Positions 7,875 through 13,916 of a stretch of 13,934 bases of DNA are shown in pieces. Position 1 is the stretch's first letter; each line of letters opens with the position of its first letter. The DNA comes from Eggerthellaceae bacterium UBA5906. GTDB taxonomy: Bacteria; Actinomycetota; Coriobacteriia; Coriobacteriales; Eggerthellaceae. A program made the translations under genes and the position numbers. The notes below the pieces were generated by a model, which saw nothing but the letters and a program-made list of their open reading frames with translations, did not search any database and had not been told where the DNA came from. The stretch spans positions 1,148 to 15,081 of the forward strand of contig DJEE01000082.1 of assembly GCA_002431805.1 (NCBI GenBank), given 5' to 3'.

Positions 7875-9056
7875 TTACGCCGATGTCGGCAGGCCCGGCT
7901 GCGCGAGCGTCACGCTCGATGGCGGCAGATAGTAGAAGTCCTGCGACGGCATCTTGCCGCCCACGCTTTCGGGGTTCATGTCGCACAACATCTGCAAGAA
8001 ACCTTCGAGCGCCGTTTGCATCGCCGTGCCCGAAACCAAGCAAATACTGCAGCTGGGAATGGCCTCGCGCGCGATGTTGTTGTTCAGAAACGTGCCCAGC
8101 TCCTGCTGCCACTGCGACGCCTCGTCCACGTTGGCCAGCACGTATTCCACCGAAGCACTCGCCTGTTGCAGGTATTCCACCACCGCTTGTTCATGCGCTT
8201 CCACAAAATCACGGCGCACCACCGTGGTGGTGGTCACCGGCTGCGCAGCATCAGTACCGTTGAGACGGTTCCACTCCTCGGTCAGGTCAATGGGGATAAG
8301 CAGGCCCGGCGTCATAGCCTTCGCCATTTCCACGAACGGATGCGGCAATACGGCAATGGAGCCCGGGCGGTCCTGCACCATGTTGAGCAGCTCGAACGGC
8401 GTTGCCTTATACTCCAAGTGCACGTCGCCCGAAAGGCCGGCCTTTTCGATAAGGTACTCGGTGGTGTAACCGGGCGTGCCGCCTTCGCCCATGCAATACA
8501 GCGTTTTGCCGCGCAAATCGTCAAGCGTTTGGATGGAGCTGTCGGTGGTGCCGATGGACAGCACGCCGAGGTTGGATAACGCGATGCACACCACGTCGGT
8601 GTTAATGTCGTCGTTGTTGTGCATGATGGGCCCGATGTTGCTGGGCAAGGTAACAGCATCGTACGTTCCATCGTTGAGGTACGCTGCCAACTGGGCAAAG
8701 TCCATGATTTCAAGCACTTTCATTTCGAAGGTGTTGAACGTGGAGGCACCATTGCGCGCATCGCGCATGAACTTCGACAAACCCATGGCCGGCGGGCCCA
8801 TCATCAGGCCAACCTTCATGGTGCATGCCTCGGGGCTGCCCAAAAGCTCGCGATCGGTGGCGATGAAAGGGGAAGTTGACGCAGCGGAAGCGTCGGAGGC
8901 GGAAGCAGTTGCGCCCTCGCCGGTTGCTTTTGAGGGCTCGTCGGGCGAAGCGGCGCTGGACGAGCAGCCCGTCAGCATGCCAAAGGTCGCCGTCGCCGCG
9001 GCGCACGACGCGATGGAAACGAAGCGGCGACGTGAATACAGTTGAGATTGAGACAT
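7875..9056 (-). CDS. Tat-exported solute-binding lipoprotein of an ABC importer (NMT1/TauA-like)
   Basis: 393 residues. The N-terminus has a twin-arginine motif (SRRRFVS, 8-14), a hydrophobic stretch and a lipobox LTGC with lipidated Cys31, followed by an Ala/Ser-rich linker to about residue 63. The mature domain has the fold pattern of COG0715 periplasmic-type binding proteins: GPPAMGLSKFM at 87-97, a DAVTLPSN segment at 133-140, LGVLSIG at 163-169, DDLRGKTLYCMGEGGTPGY at 179-197, and NPESVGGKMPSQDFYY near the end. This resembles a group of gut-bacterial binding proteins usually annotated only as ABC substrate-binding proteins. AAAGGAA at 9064-9070 sits seven bases before the ATG. It directly precedes the permease-ATPase fusion, so the two form one importer. 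It would be anchored on the outer face of the membrane. Proteins of this family bind varied small molecules, so no substrate is named. Confidence 0.88.
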   Translation of the reverse strand: MSQSQLYSRRRFVSIASCAAATATFGMLTGCSSSAASPDEPSKATGEGATASASDASAASTSPFIATDRELLGSPEACTMKVGLMMGPPAMGLSKFMRDARNGASTFNTFEMKVLEIMDFAQLAAYLNDGTYDAVTLPSNIGPIMHNNDDINTDVVCIALSNLGVLSIGTTDSSIQTLDDLRGKTLYCMGEGGTPGYTTEYLIEKAGLSGDVHLEYKATPFELLNMVQDRPGSIAVLPHPFVEMAKAMTPGLLIPIDLTEEWNRLNGTDAAQPVTTTTVVRRDFVEAHEQAVVEYLQQASASVEYVLANVDEASQWQQELGTFLNNNIAREAIPSCSICLVSGTAMQTALEGFLQMLCDMNPESVGGKMPSQDFYYLPPSSVTLAQPGLPTSA

Positions 9057-9075
9057 GGAATGGTTCCTTTCATGC

Positions 9076-9103
9076 AGGCGGCCGCCCCAAAGAGCGGCCG
9101 CCT
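9076..9103 (-). other. Perfect 10-bp hairpin just upstream of the binding-protein gene
   Basis: AGGCGGCCGC at 9076-9085 pairs perfectly with 9094-9103 around an 8-base loop. Read on the - strand it lies between the surface-protein stop and the ribosome-binding site of the binding-protein gene, and no T-run follows. It could protect or process the shared transcript, or weaken transcription beyond the surface gene; it is not a canonical terminator. Confidence 0.6.
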
Positions 9104-9145
9104 AGCGTGTTCGGTTTCCCGAAGATAAGCACACGATGCGCGAGG

Positions 9146-11332
9146 TTACTTCTGCGCGCGCAGCTTACGACGGCAAGCAACAGCAACACCGGCGGCGGCA
9201 AGGGCCGCAAGCGCGATGTTTGCCGCGGTGGAAGCGGCAGCGTCGCCCGTTTGCGACAAGCCGCCCACCGTGGAACCCGACGTCGTGGGAATACCGCCGA
9301 GGTTCACTTCCATGGTGGCCGCCCACGACTGCTCGCGGTCGAGGCCGGCCATGTTGACGACCATATCCGAAAGGCTGACGTTAGCGGTGCAGCTCTTCGT
9401 GATGGTGGTACCAGGGTTGGTAAGAACGCCCAGGTCAACGGTAACGCTGGTCAGGTAGCCTTCGCCGTTTTTCTCGCTTGCCACAATGTCAAGGCCCGGC
9501 AGACTTTTCACGTTCATCACCTGAATGGTCAGCGGCACCTTCACCGTGGCGCGACCCGTGGAATCGACGGTCAGCGTGGCGTTGGAGGTCACCGCCTGGT
9601 TGGGCGGGAACTGATCGCTCGTCAAGTACGCGCGGCCCATGGGCAGACCCGTTGCAGCCTTCTCCATGAAGATGTTGCTGGTCACCGTGTAGGTACCGGC
9701 CTGAAGATGGCCGTCAGACGCGGTGGCAGCTGCGCCGGCGCCGCTAGCCGCAGCGTTACCGGACGCACCGTCGTTGCCAGAACCGCTTTCCTGATTGTCG
9801 TCGGGCGTTGCGTCAGGCAGCGAAGGGGTCACCTTGTTGCCGGGAACATTCGAGAAGTCGACGTTGAGCATGGCGTAGATATCGCGGCCAGGGAACACCT
9901 CGGACAGATCCTTGCCCATGGGAGCCATGTAGATACCGAACCCGGTCAACTTGTAGGCGGCCTGCAAGGAGTCGAGCTTCAGCGTCACAGACGTCGCCAA
10001 TCCATCTTTCGTTGCGGCAGCGTTGCTGCTGGGATTGGTGTAGGTTTTGGCGCCCTGCTCGATCGAGACGACGGTTGCGCCGTCAACGGCGCCTTCGCCA
10101 TGCAGGCTCAGCGCGTTAGAATTCAGCGGGATGGTCAGGGTGACACCGCCGTCAGCCGCAACGGTCAGCTGCGCATTTTCAGAGGCGGGCTCAAGCGGCG
10201 GCGTGGCGTTCAGACCGTTTGCTGCAGAAGGATCGCAGGTCAGGAACATGTTCTTGTTCATGGGGCTTACTGCGGCGGGAACGTACATGCGGGCGGTGAC
10301 CGTGTAGGTGCCAGGTTTGAGGCCGTTGGCGTTGTCGACGGCCACCGAAAGCGTGCCGGGCACATAGGCGAACTTGTAGTTCGCGGTGGCATTGCCGCCT
10401 TCAGGGGTCAGCAGATAACTGCCACCGGCGTTGATTTCGGCAGGAGCAGGCACAGCAGGCGCAACATAGCCGGCTGCCGCCAGGCTCTCGGCAGTGTCGC
10501 AGCCCACGAAGCCCTTCACATCAACGGCAAATGCGGGCGTCTCAGATGCATTGATCTGCTCGCCGGCGTAGGTTGCGGTCAGCGTCGCCTGTGCAATAGA
10601 CCAGGCGATGGTCTTTGGCTCGGTGGTGCCGTCAGCCCATTCGTAGCCCTGCGCAAGCGTCAGCGTGGCACCGTAATCGCCAGCGTCGGTGGCGCTGCCG
10701 CCTTCAACCGCGTAGGCTTCGGTTGCCACAATACCAGTCTGCTCCGCACCGTTGTAGATCAGCTTCTGCGCCTCGGGAACCTGGGCGATCTTCGTCGCGC
10801 CTTCCTTGGCGGGCACGTTGGAGAAGTCGACGGAAAGCTGGTAGTCCTTGTTAAAGGACATGCCCTTCGGGTTCAACATGGTGCCTTTGAGCGCGTACGT
10901 GGACGAAATGCTCGCAAGGCTTGCCGTGAACGACGTGATCACCTCGTGGTCTTCGCCGCCCATTGCCTTCGCAGCCTTCTCGGTTGACAGGATGGTCACG
11001 TCAGACGAAAAATCGGTATCGAACGAACCCAGCTGGAACTGCGTTGTTTCGCCGATGCCCGAAACCGTCAGCTCAAGCGACCCGCCTTCGCCAACCACCA
11101 GGCTGCCTTTCGTTGACGACATCTCGGCGCCAATGGTGCCGTTGTTGTTCACGGCGAACCCAACGGTCACGTCGTAGGTTCCCGGCTTATAGTTGCTTCC
11201 GGGCGCGCTAGCGGTGTCGGCGTTCGCGATGCCTACGTGAGGCATCAGGGAAAACGCCAGCACAAGCGCCATAAGCACGGAAAACAGTTTTGCGGCGGGG
11301 ATATTCGCCCCGGCACGCTTGCATGCTTGCAT
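9146..11332 (-). CDS. Sortase-type surface protein with three NEAT-like modules and MBG-type repeats
   Basis: 728 residues. A signal peptide (hydrophobic 14-34, predicted cleavage near IANADT) leads, and the C-terminus has a wall-sorting arrangement: LSQTGD at 692-697, a hydrophobic helix about 702-719 and the basic tail RRKLRAQK. The motif has Ser where the canonical signal has Pro. Three related beta-rich modules start with a GTYxVT strand: about 48-174, 338-498 and 542-681; the first two end in VDFSNVP. Their pattern recalls NEAT domains, which bind haem in other Gram-positive surface proteins, but this is a loose resemblance and no haem-binding YxxxY motif was identified. Residues 180-332 resemble bacterial surface repeats of the MBG type (YNGAEQTG, GYEWADGT, IAWSI). 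A Gly/Ala/Ser-rich spacer lies at about 505-540. AAGGAGG at 11337-11343 sets the start. It precedes the importer by 89 bp, suggesting a ligand-capture or adhesion role. Confidence 0.8.
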   Translation of the reverse strand: MQACKRAGANIPAAKLFSVLMALVLAFSLMPHVGIANADTASAPGSNYKPGTYDVTVGFAVNNNGTIGAEMSSTKGSLVVGEGGSLELTVSGIGETTQFQLGSFDTDFSSDVTILSTEKAAKAMGGEDHEVITSFTASLASISSTYALKGTMLNPKGMSFNKDYQLSVDFSNVPAKEGATKIAQVPEAQKLIYNGAEQTGIVATEAYAVEGGSATDAGDYGATLTLAQGYEWADGTTEPKTIAWSIAQATLTATYAGEQINASETPAFAVDVKGFVGCDTAESLAAAGYVAPAVPAPAEINAGGSYLLTPEGGNATANYKFAYVPGTLSVAVDNANGLKPGTYTVTARMYVPAAVSPMNKNMFLTCDPSAANGLNATPPLEPASENAQLTVAADGGVTLTIPLNSNALSLHGEGAVDGATVVSIEQGAKTYTNPSSNAAATKDGLATSVTLKLDSLQAAYKLTGFGIYMAPMGKDLSEVFPGRDIYAMLNVDFSNVPGNKVTPSLPDATPDDNQESGSGNDGASGNAAASGAGAAATASDGHLQAGTYTVTSNIFMEKAATGLPMGRAYLTSDQFPPNQAVTSNATLTVDSTGRATVKVPLTIQVMNVKSLPGLDIVASEKNGEGYLTSVTVDLGVLTNPGTTITKSCTANVSLSDMVVNMAGLDREQSWAATMEVNLGGIPTTSGSTVGGLSQTGDAAASTAANIALAALAAAGVAVACRRKLRAQK
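9290..11191 (-). repeat. Three diverged internal modules of the surface protein
   Basis: Module 1 is at 10811-11191, module 2 at 9839-10321 and module 3 at 9290-9709, all coding on the - strand. Shared features are the opening GTYxVT, a central LTV strand followed by Gly-containing turns, and TSVT before the final strands. Modules 1 and 2 also share the closing VDFSNVP. Modules 2 and 3 resemble each other at the start (PGTYTVT and AGTYTVT). The MBG-type region separates modules 1 and 2. Divergence is high, so the duplication is old or the modules were combined separately. Confidence 0.6.
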
Positions 11333-11336
11333 GGTT

Positions 11337-11381
11337 CCTCCTTGTACAGTGTTTACTTACGCTATCTTTTACCGTACAAGG
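11337..11381 (-). promoter_or_regulatory. Ribosome-binding site of the surface gene overlapped by an inverted repeat
   Basis: The Shine-Dalgarno AAGGAGG is at 11337-11343, four bases before the ATG. CCTTGTAC at 11340-11347 is perfectly complementary to GTACAAGG at 11374-11381, 26 bases apart, and covers the first half of the Shine-Dalgarno. In mRNA the stem could partly hide it; in DNA the repeat could be an operator. Which applies, if either, cannot be told from sequence. Confidence 0.4.
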
Positions 11382-11406
11382 TTGTATCATTTGTCACTGT
11401 TACCCA

Positions 11407-11424
11407 CGGTTGCCATAGCAACCG
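11407..11424. promoter_or_regulatory. Perfect palindromic candidate operator for the Crp/Fnr-type regulator
   Basis: CGGTTGC-CATA-GCAACCG has 7-bp arms and a 4-base centre, the geometry of Crp/Fnr-family sites. It lies 75-92 bases upstream of the surface-protein start and 115 bases downstream of the end of the adjacent regulator gene. Half-sites differ from the Fnr consensus TTGAT. Binding by the neighbouring regulator is inferred from position and geometry only. Confidence 0.4.
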
Positions 11425-11429
11425 CTGCT

Positions 11430-11450
11430 AACTTTTTTTAGAAAAAAGTT
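11430..11450. repeat. A/T-tract palindrome upstream of the surface gene
   Basis: AACTTTTTT-TAG-AAAAAAGTT has 9-bp arms and a 3-base centre, unusually AT-rich for this sequence. It may act as an UP-like or bent-DNA element for the surface-gene promoter, or as a weak terminator after the regulator gene. It lacks a GC-rich stem, so terminator activity is doubtful. The rest of the 11333-11539 gap shows no gene, and no clear -35/-10 pair could be fixed. Confidence 0.35.
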
Positions 11451-11539
11451 CGAATAGGGGAATTTTTTGAGGGCGTGGAGCTCCCGTTTTCGCCACCCGA
11501 CGTCGCCACCCACGCAAGCCTTCAATTCAGCAGCGCGCC

Positions 11540-12250
11540 CTATTCGCAAAGAAAATCAGGTTGCAGCACCACAAGGCAGCCGTCTTCAACGCACACGATG
11601 CCCTCGTCGCGCAAACGGCCAAGCTCACGCGAAAGCGCGCTGCGATTCACGCCAAGATAGCGGGCAAGATCAATACGCGAATACGGCACGCTTAAGCGCT
11701 CGCGGTCAAGATGATCTTTCAGATACAGCTTGATGCGATCGCGCACATAGCGCTGTGTGAGGATTTGCGCCTTTTGGTTAAGGAAGATGTTCTTACGCGA
11801 AACGATGCGCACAAGATTCGCCACCACCGTCGCAGCCCCATCGTTGCACGACAGCACATCACTTGCCAACAGGCGCGATACGTCAAGCCAGAGCACGCGG
11901 CAGCGTTCGATAGCCGTAGCCTGTACGATGCTTGGCTTTGCGGCGCAGGCGATGGATTCCGCAAAAATGCCACCGGCCGCGATGCGGCTTACCGTAGCAA
12001 GTTCGCCCGTCTCGTCGTAAAACCCAATTTCGACCATGCCCTCCACAACGATGCCCATGCGCGACACCATATCGCCAAGGCGAAGCAGCAAGTCGCCCTC
12101 TTCGTAGGAGCGCACGGATGCGCCCAACGTTTTAAGCAGCTGGGCGCAATGGGATTCGCAAACGTTTTCGAACAGCGCGCAATCGCGCACAACAGGTTCA
12201 ACATCTACACAGCAGCAATCCGTGCACTTTGGTTCGGCATCTGTCCCCAT
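11540..12250 (-). CDS. Crp/Fnr-family transcriptional regulator with a cysteine-rich N-terminus
   Basis: 236 residues. A cyclic-nucleotide-binding-type beta barrel spans about 25-140 (EEGDLLLRLGD at 50-60, GGIFAESIA at 93-101), a dimerisation helix about 140-170, and a winged helix-turn-helix about 189-230 (RIDLARYLGVNRSALSREL at 192-210). Recognition-helix residues differ from Fnr (E..SR) and from Crp. There are 13 cysteines: C9, C12, C13, C14, C24, C31 and C35 in the N-terminal segment, and C102, C117, C135, C220, C225 and C235. Fnr uses N-terminal cysteines plus one in the barrel to hold an oxygen-sensitive [4Fe-4S] cluster. The cysteines here suggest a metal, Fe-S or thiol sensor, but the spacing is not that of E. 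coli Fnr. The start has only a weak GAGGG site nine bases upstream (12260-12264). It is followed by the surface gene 207 bp away and is its most likely regulator. Confidence 0.88.
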   Translation of the reverse strand: MGTDAEPKCTDCCCVDVEPVVRDCALFENVCESHCAQLLKTLGASVRSYEEGDLLLRLGDMVSRMGIVVEGMVEIGFYDETGELATVSRIAAGGIFAESIACAAKPSIVQATAIERCRVLWLDVSRLLASDVLSCNDGAATVVANLVRIVSRKNIFLNQKAQILTQRYVRDRIKLYLKDHLDRERLSVPYSRIDLARYLGVNRSALSRELGRLRDEGIVCVEDGCLVVLQPDFLCE

Positions 12251-12299
12251 TGCGTCTCGCCCTCAATTCGTTACATGCAGCAAACTTCATCTCTACGCA

Positions 12300-12317
12300 A
12301 TGATACCGCGAACGCGG
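12300..12317 (-). promoter_or_regulatory. Possible -10 element with abutting palindrome, upstream of the regulator gene
   Basis: Read on the - strand, CCGCGTTCGCGG (12306-12317) is immediately followed by TATCAT (12300-12305), about 50 bases before the regulator start. If TATCAT is the -10, the palindrome lies in the promoter spacer and could be an operator, for instance for autoregulation. No good -35 is seen. The same TATCAT with flanking GCGG occurs before ychF. Confidence 0.3.
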
Positions 12318-12329
12318 GGAACTGCCGAT

Positions 12330-12368
12330 AAAAAGTTAGTGAGTTATAACCCGGAGAGAGTTGCTCAC
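12330..12368 (-). terminator. Weak candidate terminator after the glyoxalase gene
   Basis: On the - strand GTGAG (12364-12368) can pair with CTCAC (12339-12343), with an interrupted AAC/GTT extension inside, followed by TAACTTTTT (T-run at 12330-12334). The stem is short and imperfect, so read-through into the regulator gene is possible. Confidence 0.35.
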
Positions 12369-12372
12369 CTGT

Positions 12373-12750
12373 TTACGCCTCGAAGTCCTCGGGCAGAATC
12401 TCAATCCAGGAGCCGTCGGGGTCGGCGATGAAGTACAGGCCCATGCGCGGGTTGTCGAAGACGATGCAGCCCATCTCCTCGTGCAGCTTGCGATAAGCGG
12501 CAATATCGTCCACGGCAAATGCGATGTGCGTATCGCGCCCACCGTTGGCGTACGGCTCGGTGCGGCCGCGGTTCCACGTCAGCTCAATCTCGAAGGGCGA
12601 TTGCTCATTTACCAGGTACGTGTTCGACCACGAGCCGTCCTCGGGGCCCATTTCGCGAATCACATCAAGCCCAAGCGCCTGCTTGTAAAACGCGAGCGAC
12701 TTTTCAAGATCGAGCACATGGATGCAACGGTGGACCATTTTTGCTTTCAT
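12373..12750 (-). CDS. Glyoxalase I-like metalloenzyme (lactoylglutathione lyase family)
   Basis: 125 residues from the chosen start, a single vicinal-oxygen-chelate fold protein. Family members isomerise the hemithioacetal of methylglyoxal and a thiol to an acyl-thioester. The metal ligands known from E. coli GloA (H5, E56, H74, E122) have counterparts H7, E56 (EIEL), H75 (THIAFAV) and E117 (IEIL), so the protein is probably catalytic and Ni/Zn-dependent. Other residues typical of the family are DLEKSLAFY near the N-terminus and ADPDGSWIEI near the end. The frame is open to 12783, but TTTCCTTT at 12755-12762 (AAAGGAAA on the coding strand) places translation at the ATG at 12748-12750. Actinobacteria generally lack glutathione, so another thiol or another substrate is possible and no symbol is given. 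It stands between mazG and the regulator gene, same strand. Confidence 0.85.
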   Translation of the reverse strand: MKAKMVHRCIHVLDLEKSLAFYKQALGLDVIREMGPEDGSWSNTYLVNEQSPFEIELTWNRGRTEPYANGGRDTHIAFAVDDIAAYRKLHEEMGCIVFDNPRMGLYFIADPDGSWIEILPEDFEA

Positions 12751-12768
12751 GGGGTTTCCTTTCAAGAG

Positions 12769-12799
12769 AGGTCGTGCCGTCAAGTGTACGGCACGACCT
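12769..12799 (-). other. Perfect 12-bp hairpin immediately upstream of the glyoxalase ribosome-binding site
   Basis: AGGTCGTGCCGT at 12769-12780 pairs perfectly with 12788-12799 around a 7-base loop. Six bases separate it from AAAGGAAA on the - strand. No T-run follows, so a standard terminator is unlikely. It may be a leader structure, an operator, or a transcript-stabilising element. Confidence 0.6.
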
Positions 12800-12888
12800 A
12801 CACGCTTGGCAAAAGCACAGGAAACCGCCCGCGAATGGCACCGCCCCAGCTATCAACCGCAGCTGTACTTGCTTGTCATTTGCTTTTC

Positions 12889-12928
12889 AAGGCTCGAAAG
12901 CGGCGATATTTGAACGCTTTCGAGCCTT
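12889..12928 (-). other. Perfect 14-bp inverted repeat in the mazG-glyoxalase gap
   Basis: AAGGCTCGAAAGCG at 12889-12902 pairs with 12915-12928 around a 12-base AT-rich loop. It starts 68 bases beyond the mazG stop. Neither strand shows a T-run after it. It most likely shapes the 3' end of the mazG transcript; an operator role is also possible. Confidence 0.6.
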
Positions 12929-12944
12929 TCAAGATTATGGACCT

Positions 12945-12961
12945 GCTGTTTGCAAAACAGC
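12945..12961 (-). other. Small 7-bp hairpin downstream of mazG
   Basis: GCTGTTT at 12945-12951 pairs with AAACAGC at 12955-12961 around a 3-base loop. It is the first of three inverted repeats between mazG and the glyoxalase gene. It has no T-run after it and is weak by itself. Confidence 0.4.
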
Positions 12962-12967
12962 TTTACG

Positions 12968-13004
12968 TGCTTCTTATTTGCTCGCCATTTGCTTCTTACT
13001 TGCT
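12968..13004 (-). repeat. Near-identical 15-base repeat spanning the mazG stop codon
   Basis: TGCTTCTTATTTGCT at 12968-12982 recurs as TGCTTCTTACTTGCT at 12990-13004, one mismatch, 22 bases apart. On the coding strand each copy reads AGC AA(A/G) TAA. The copy nearer the gene supplies the actual last codons and stop of mazG; the other lies just after it. It looks like a small local duplication. Confidence 0.55.
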
Positions 13005-13916
13005 TTCCTGCTGGTTTTGCACCCGTTCGTGCGCTTTCGCCTGCTGCCACAGCACTTCTTGTTCGTCGGTCGACAAATCTTCGATTCGCTTGCCGGCCGC
13101 CCACGCCGCGCCCTCCATAAAGGCCCAACGGTTACGGAACTTTGCACACGTCGCGCGCAAGGCGCTTTCGGCGTCCACTCCATTCCAACGCGCCACATTC
13201 ACCAGCGCGAACAAGATGTCGCCAAACTCCAACTCGCGATCTTCAGGCGTTTCGGCCGCTTTGAATTCCTCGATTTCCTCGACGACCTTCGCCCACACAC
13301 TCGCCTCGTCGGGCCATTCGAAGCCGACCGCAACTACCTTGCGCGAAATCTTCTGCGCCTGCATAAGCGCCGGAAAGCTCGTGGGCACGCCGTCGAGCAA
13401 GCCGGCCAAATGCATCTCGACCCCAATCGCTGAGGCGCGAGCGCCATCCGTACCGGATGCAAACTCGTCTTCTGCAGGTTCACCACCCGCAGGTTCGGCA
13501 ATCGTCAAGGCGGCCACCGAAGCAGCCCCCGCCGCAGCCTCGCGCTCGCGCAGCTTCACCGCATCCCAAATGCCGGCCACTTCCTCGGGAGTCGAAGCCT
13601 GCGCATTCCCAAAAATATGCGGATGGCGGCGCACCATCTTCGCGTTCACATCGCGGCACACATCGTCAATCGTGAACTCACCTGCATCGGCCGCAATTTG
13701 GCTTTGCAGCACCACTTGCAGCAGCACATCGCCCAATTCCTCACGCAAGTGGGCGGCATCGCCCGCCTCAATCGCGTCTACTGCCTCGTACGCTTCCTCA
13801 ATCATGTTGTGCGCAATGCTCGCGTGCGTCTGCTCGCGATCCCACGGGCACCCATCGGGCGCGCGCAACGCCGCGATCGTCGCCACAAACTCGTCGAATT
13901 CCTTATGCTCACCCAT
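12996..13916 (-). CDS. mazG: Nucleoside triphosphate pyrophosphohydrolase MazG, two-domain form with an inter-domain insert
   Basis: 306 residues against about 263 in E. coli. MazG removes pyrophosphate from NTPs and clears abnormal nucleotides. The N-terminal domain (about 1-125) has PWDREQTH at 24-31, EEAYE at 40-44 and EELGD at 59-63, the acidic residues that bind Mg in this family; RRHPHIFG follows at 96-103. The C-terminal domain (about 171-285) has LDGVP, LMQAQKI, VGFEWP and the second metal-binding set EEIEEF (213-218) and EFGD (230-233). About 45 Ala/Gly/Glu-rich residues (126-170) between the domains are extra compared with E. coli and probably form a flexible linker. AAAGGG at 13924-13929 lies seven bases before the ATG. 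Its promoter lies beyond the window. The call is secure. Confidence 0.96.
   Translation of the reverse strand: MGEHKEFDEFVATIAALRAPDGCPWDREQTHASIAHNMIEEAYEAVDAIEAGDAAHLREELGDVLLQVVLQSQIAADAGEFTIDDVCRDVNAKMVRRHPHIFGNAQASTPEEVAGIWDAVKLREREAAAGAASVAALTIAEPAGGEPAEDEFASGTDGARASAIGVEMHLAGLLDGVPTSFPALMQAQKISRKVVAVGFEWPDEASVWAKVVEEIEEFKAAETPEDRELEFGDILFALVNVARWNGVDAESALRATCAKFRNRWAFMEGAAWAAGKRIEDLSTDEQEVLWQQAKAHERVQNQQESK

Noticed and set aside
8876..10987. A 703-codon open frame on the + strand opposite the surface and binding-protein genes
   Set aside because: Its translation is rich in Arg, Gly and His without any domain pattern, and it lies fully opposite genes with clear signal peptides, domains and ribosome-binding sites. 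Long antisense frames are common at high GC.
11407..11424. Resemblance of the palindrome to a eukaryotic X-box
   Set aside because: The organism is bacterial; the likeness is chance, and a Crp/Fnr-type site is the more sensible reading.
12751..12783. Start of the glyoxalase gene at 12783
   Set aside because: The upstream extension would place the perfect hairpin and a strong ribosome-binding site inside the coding region; the ATG at 12748-12750 fits spacing and family length.
12853..13128. A 91-codon frame on the - strand at the end of mazG
   Set aside because: It overlaps mazG in another frame, has no recognisable domain, and its initiation lies inside mazG without support.
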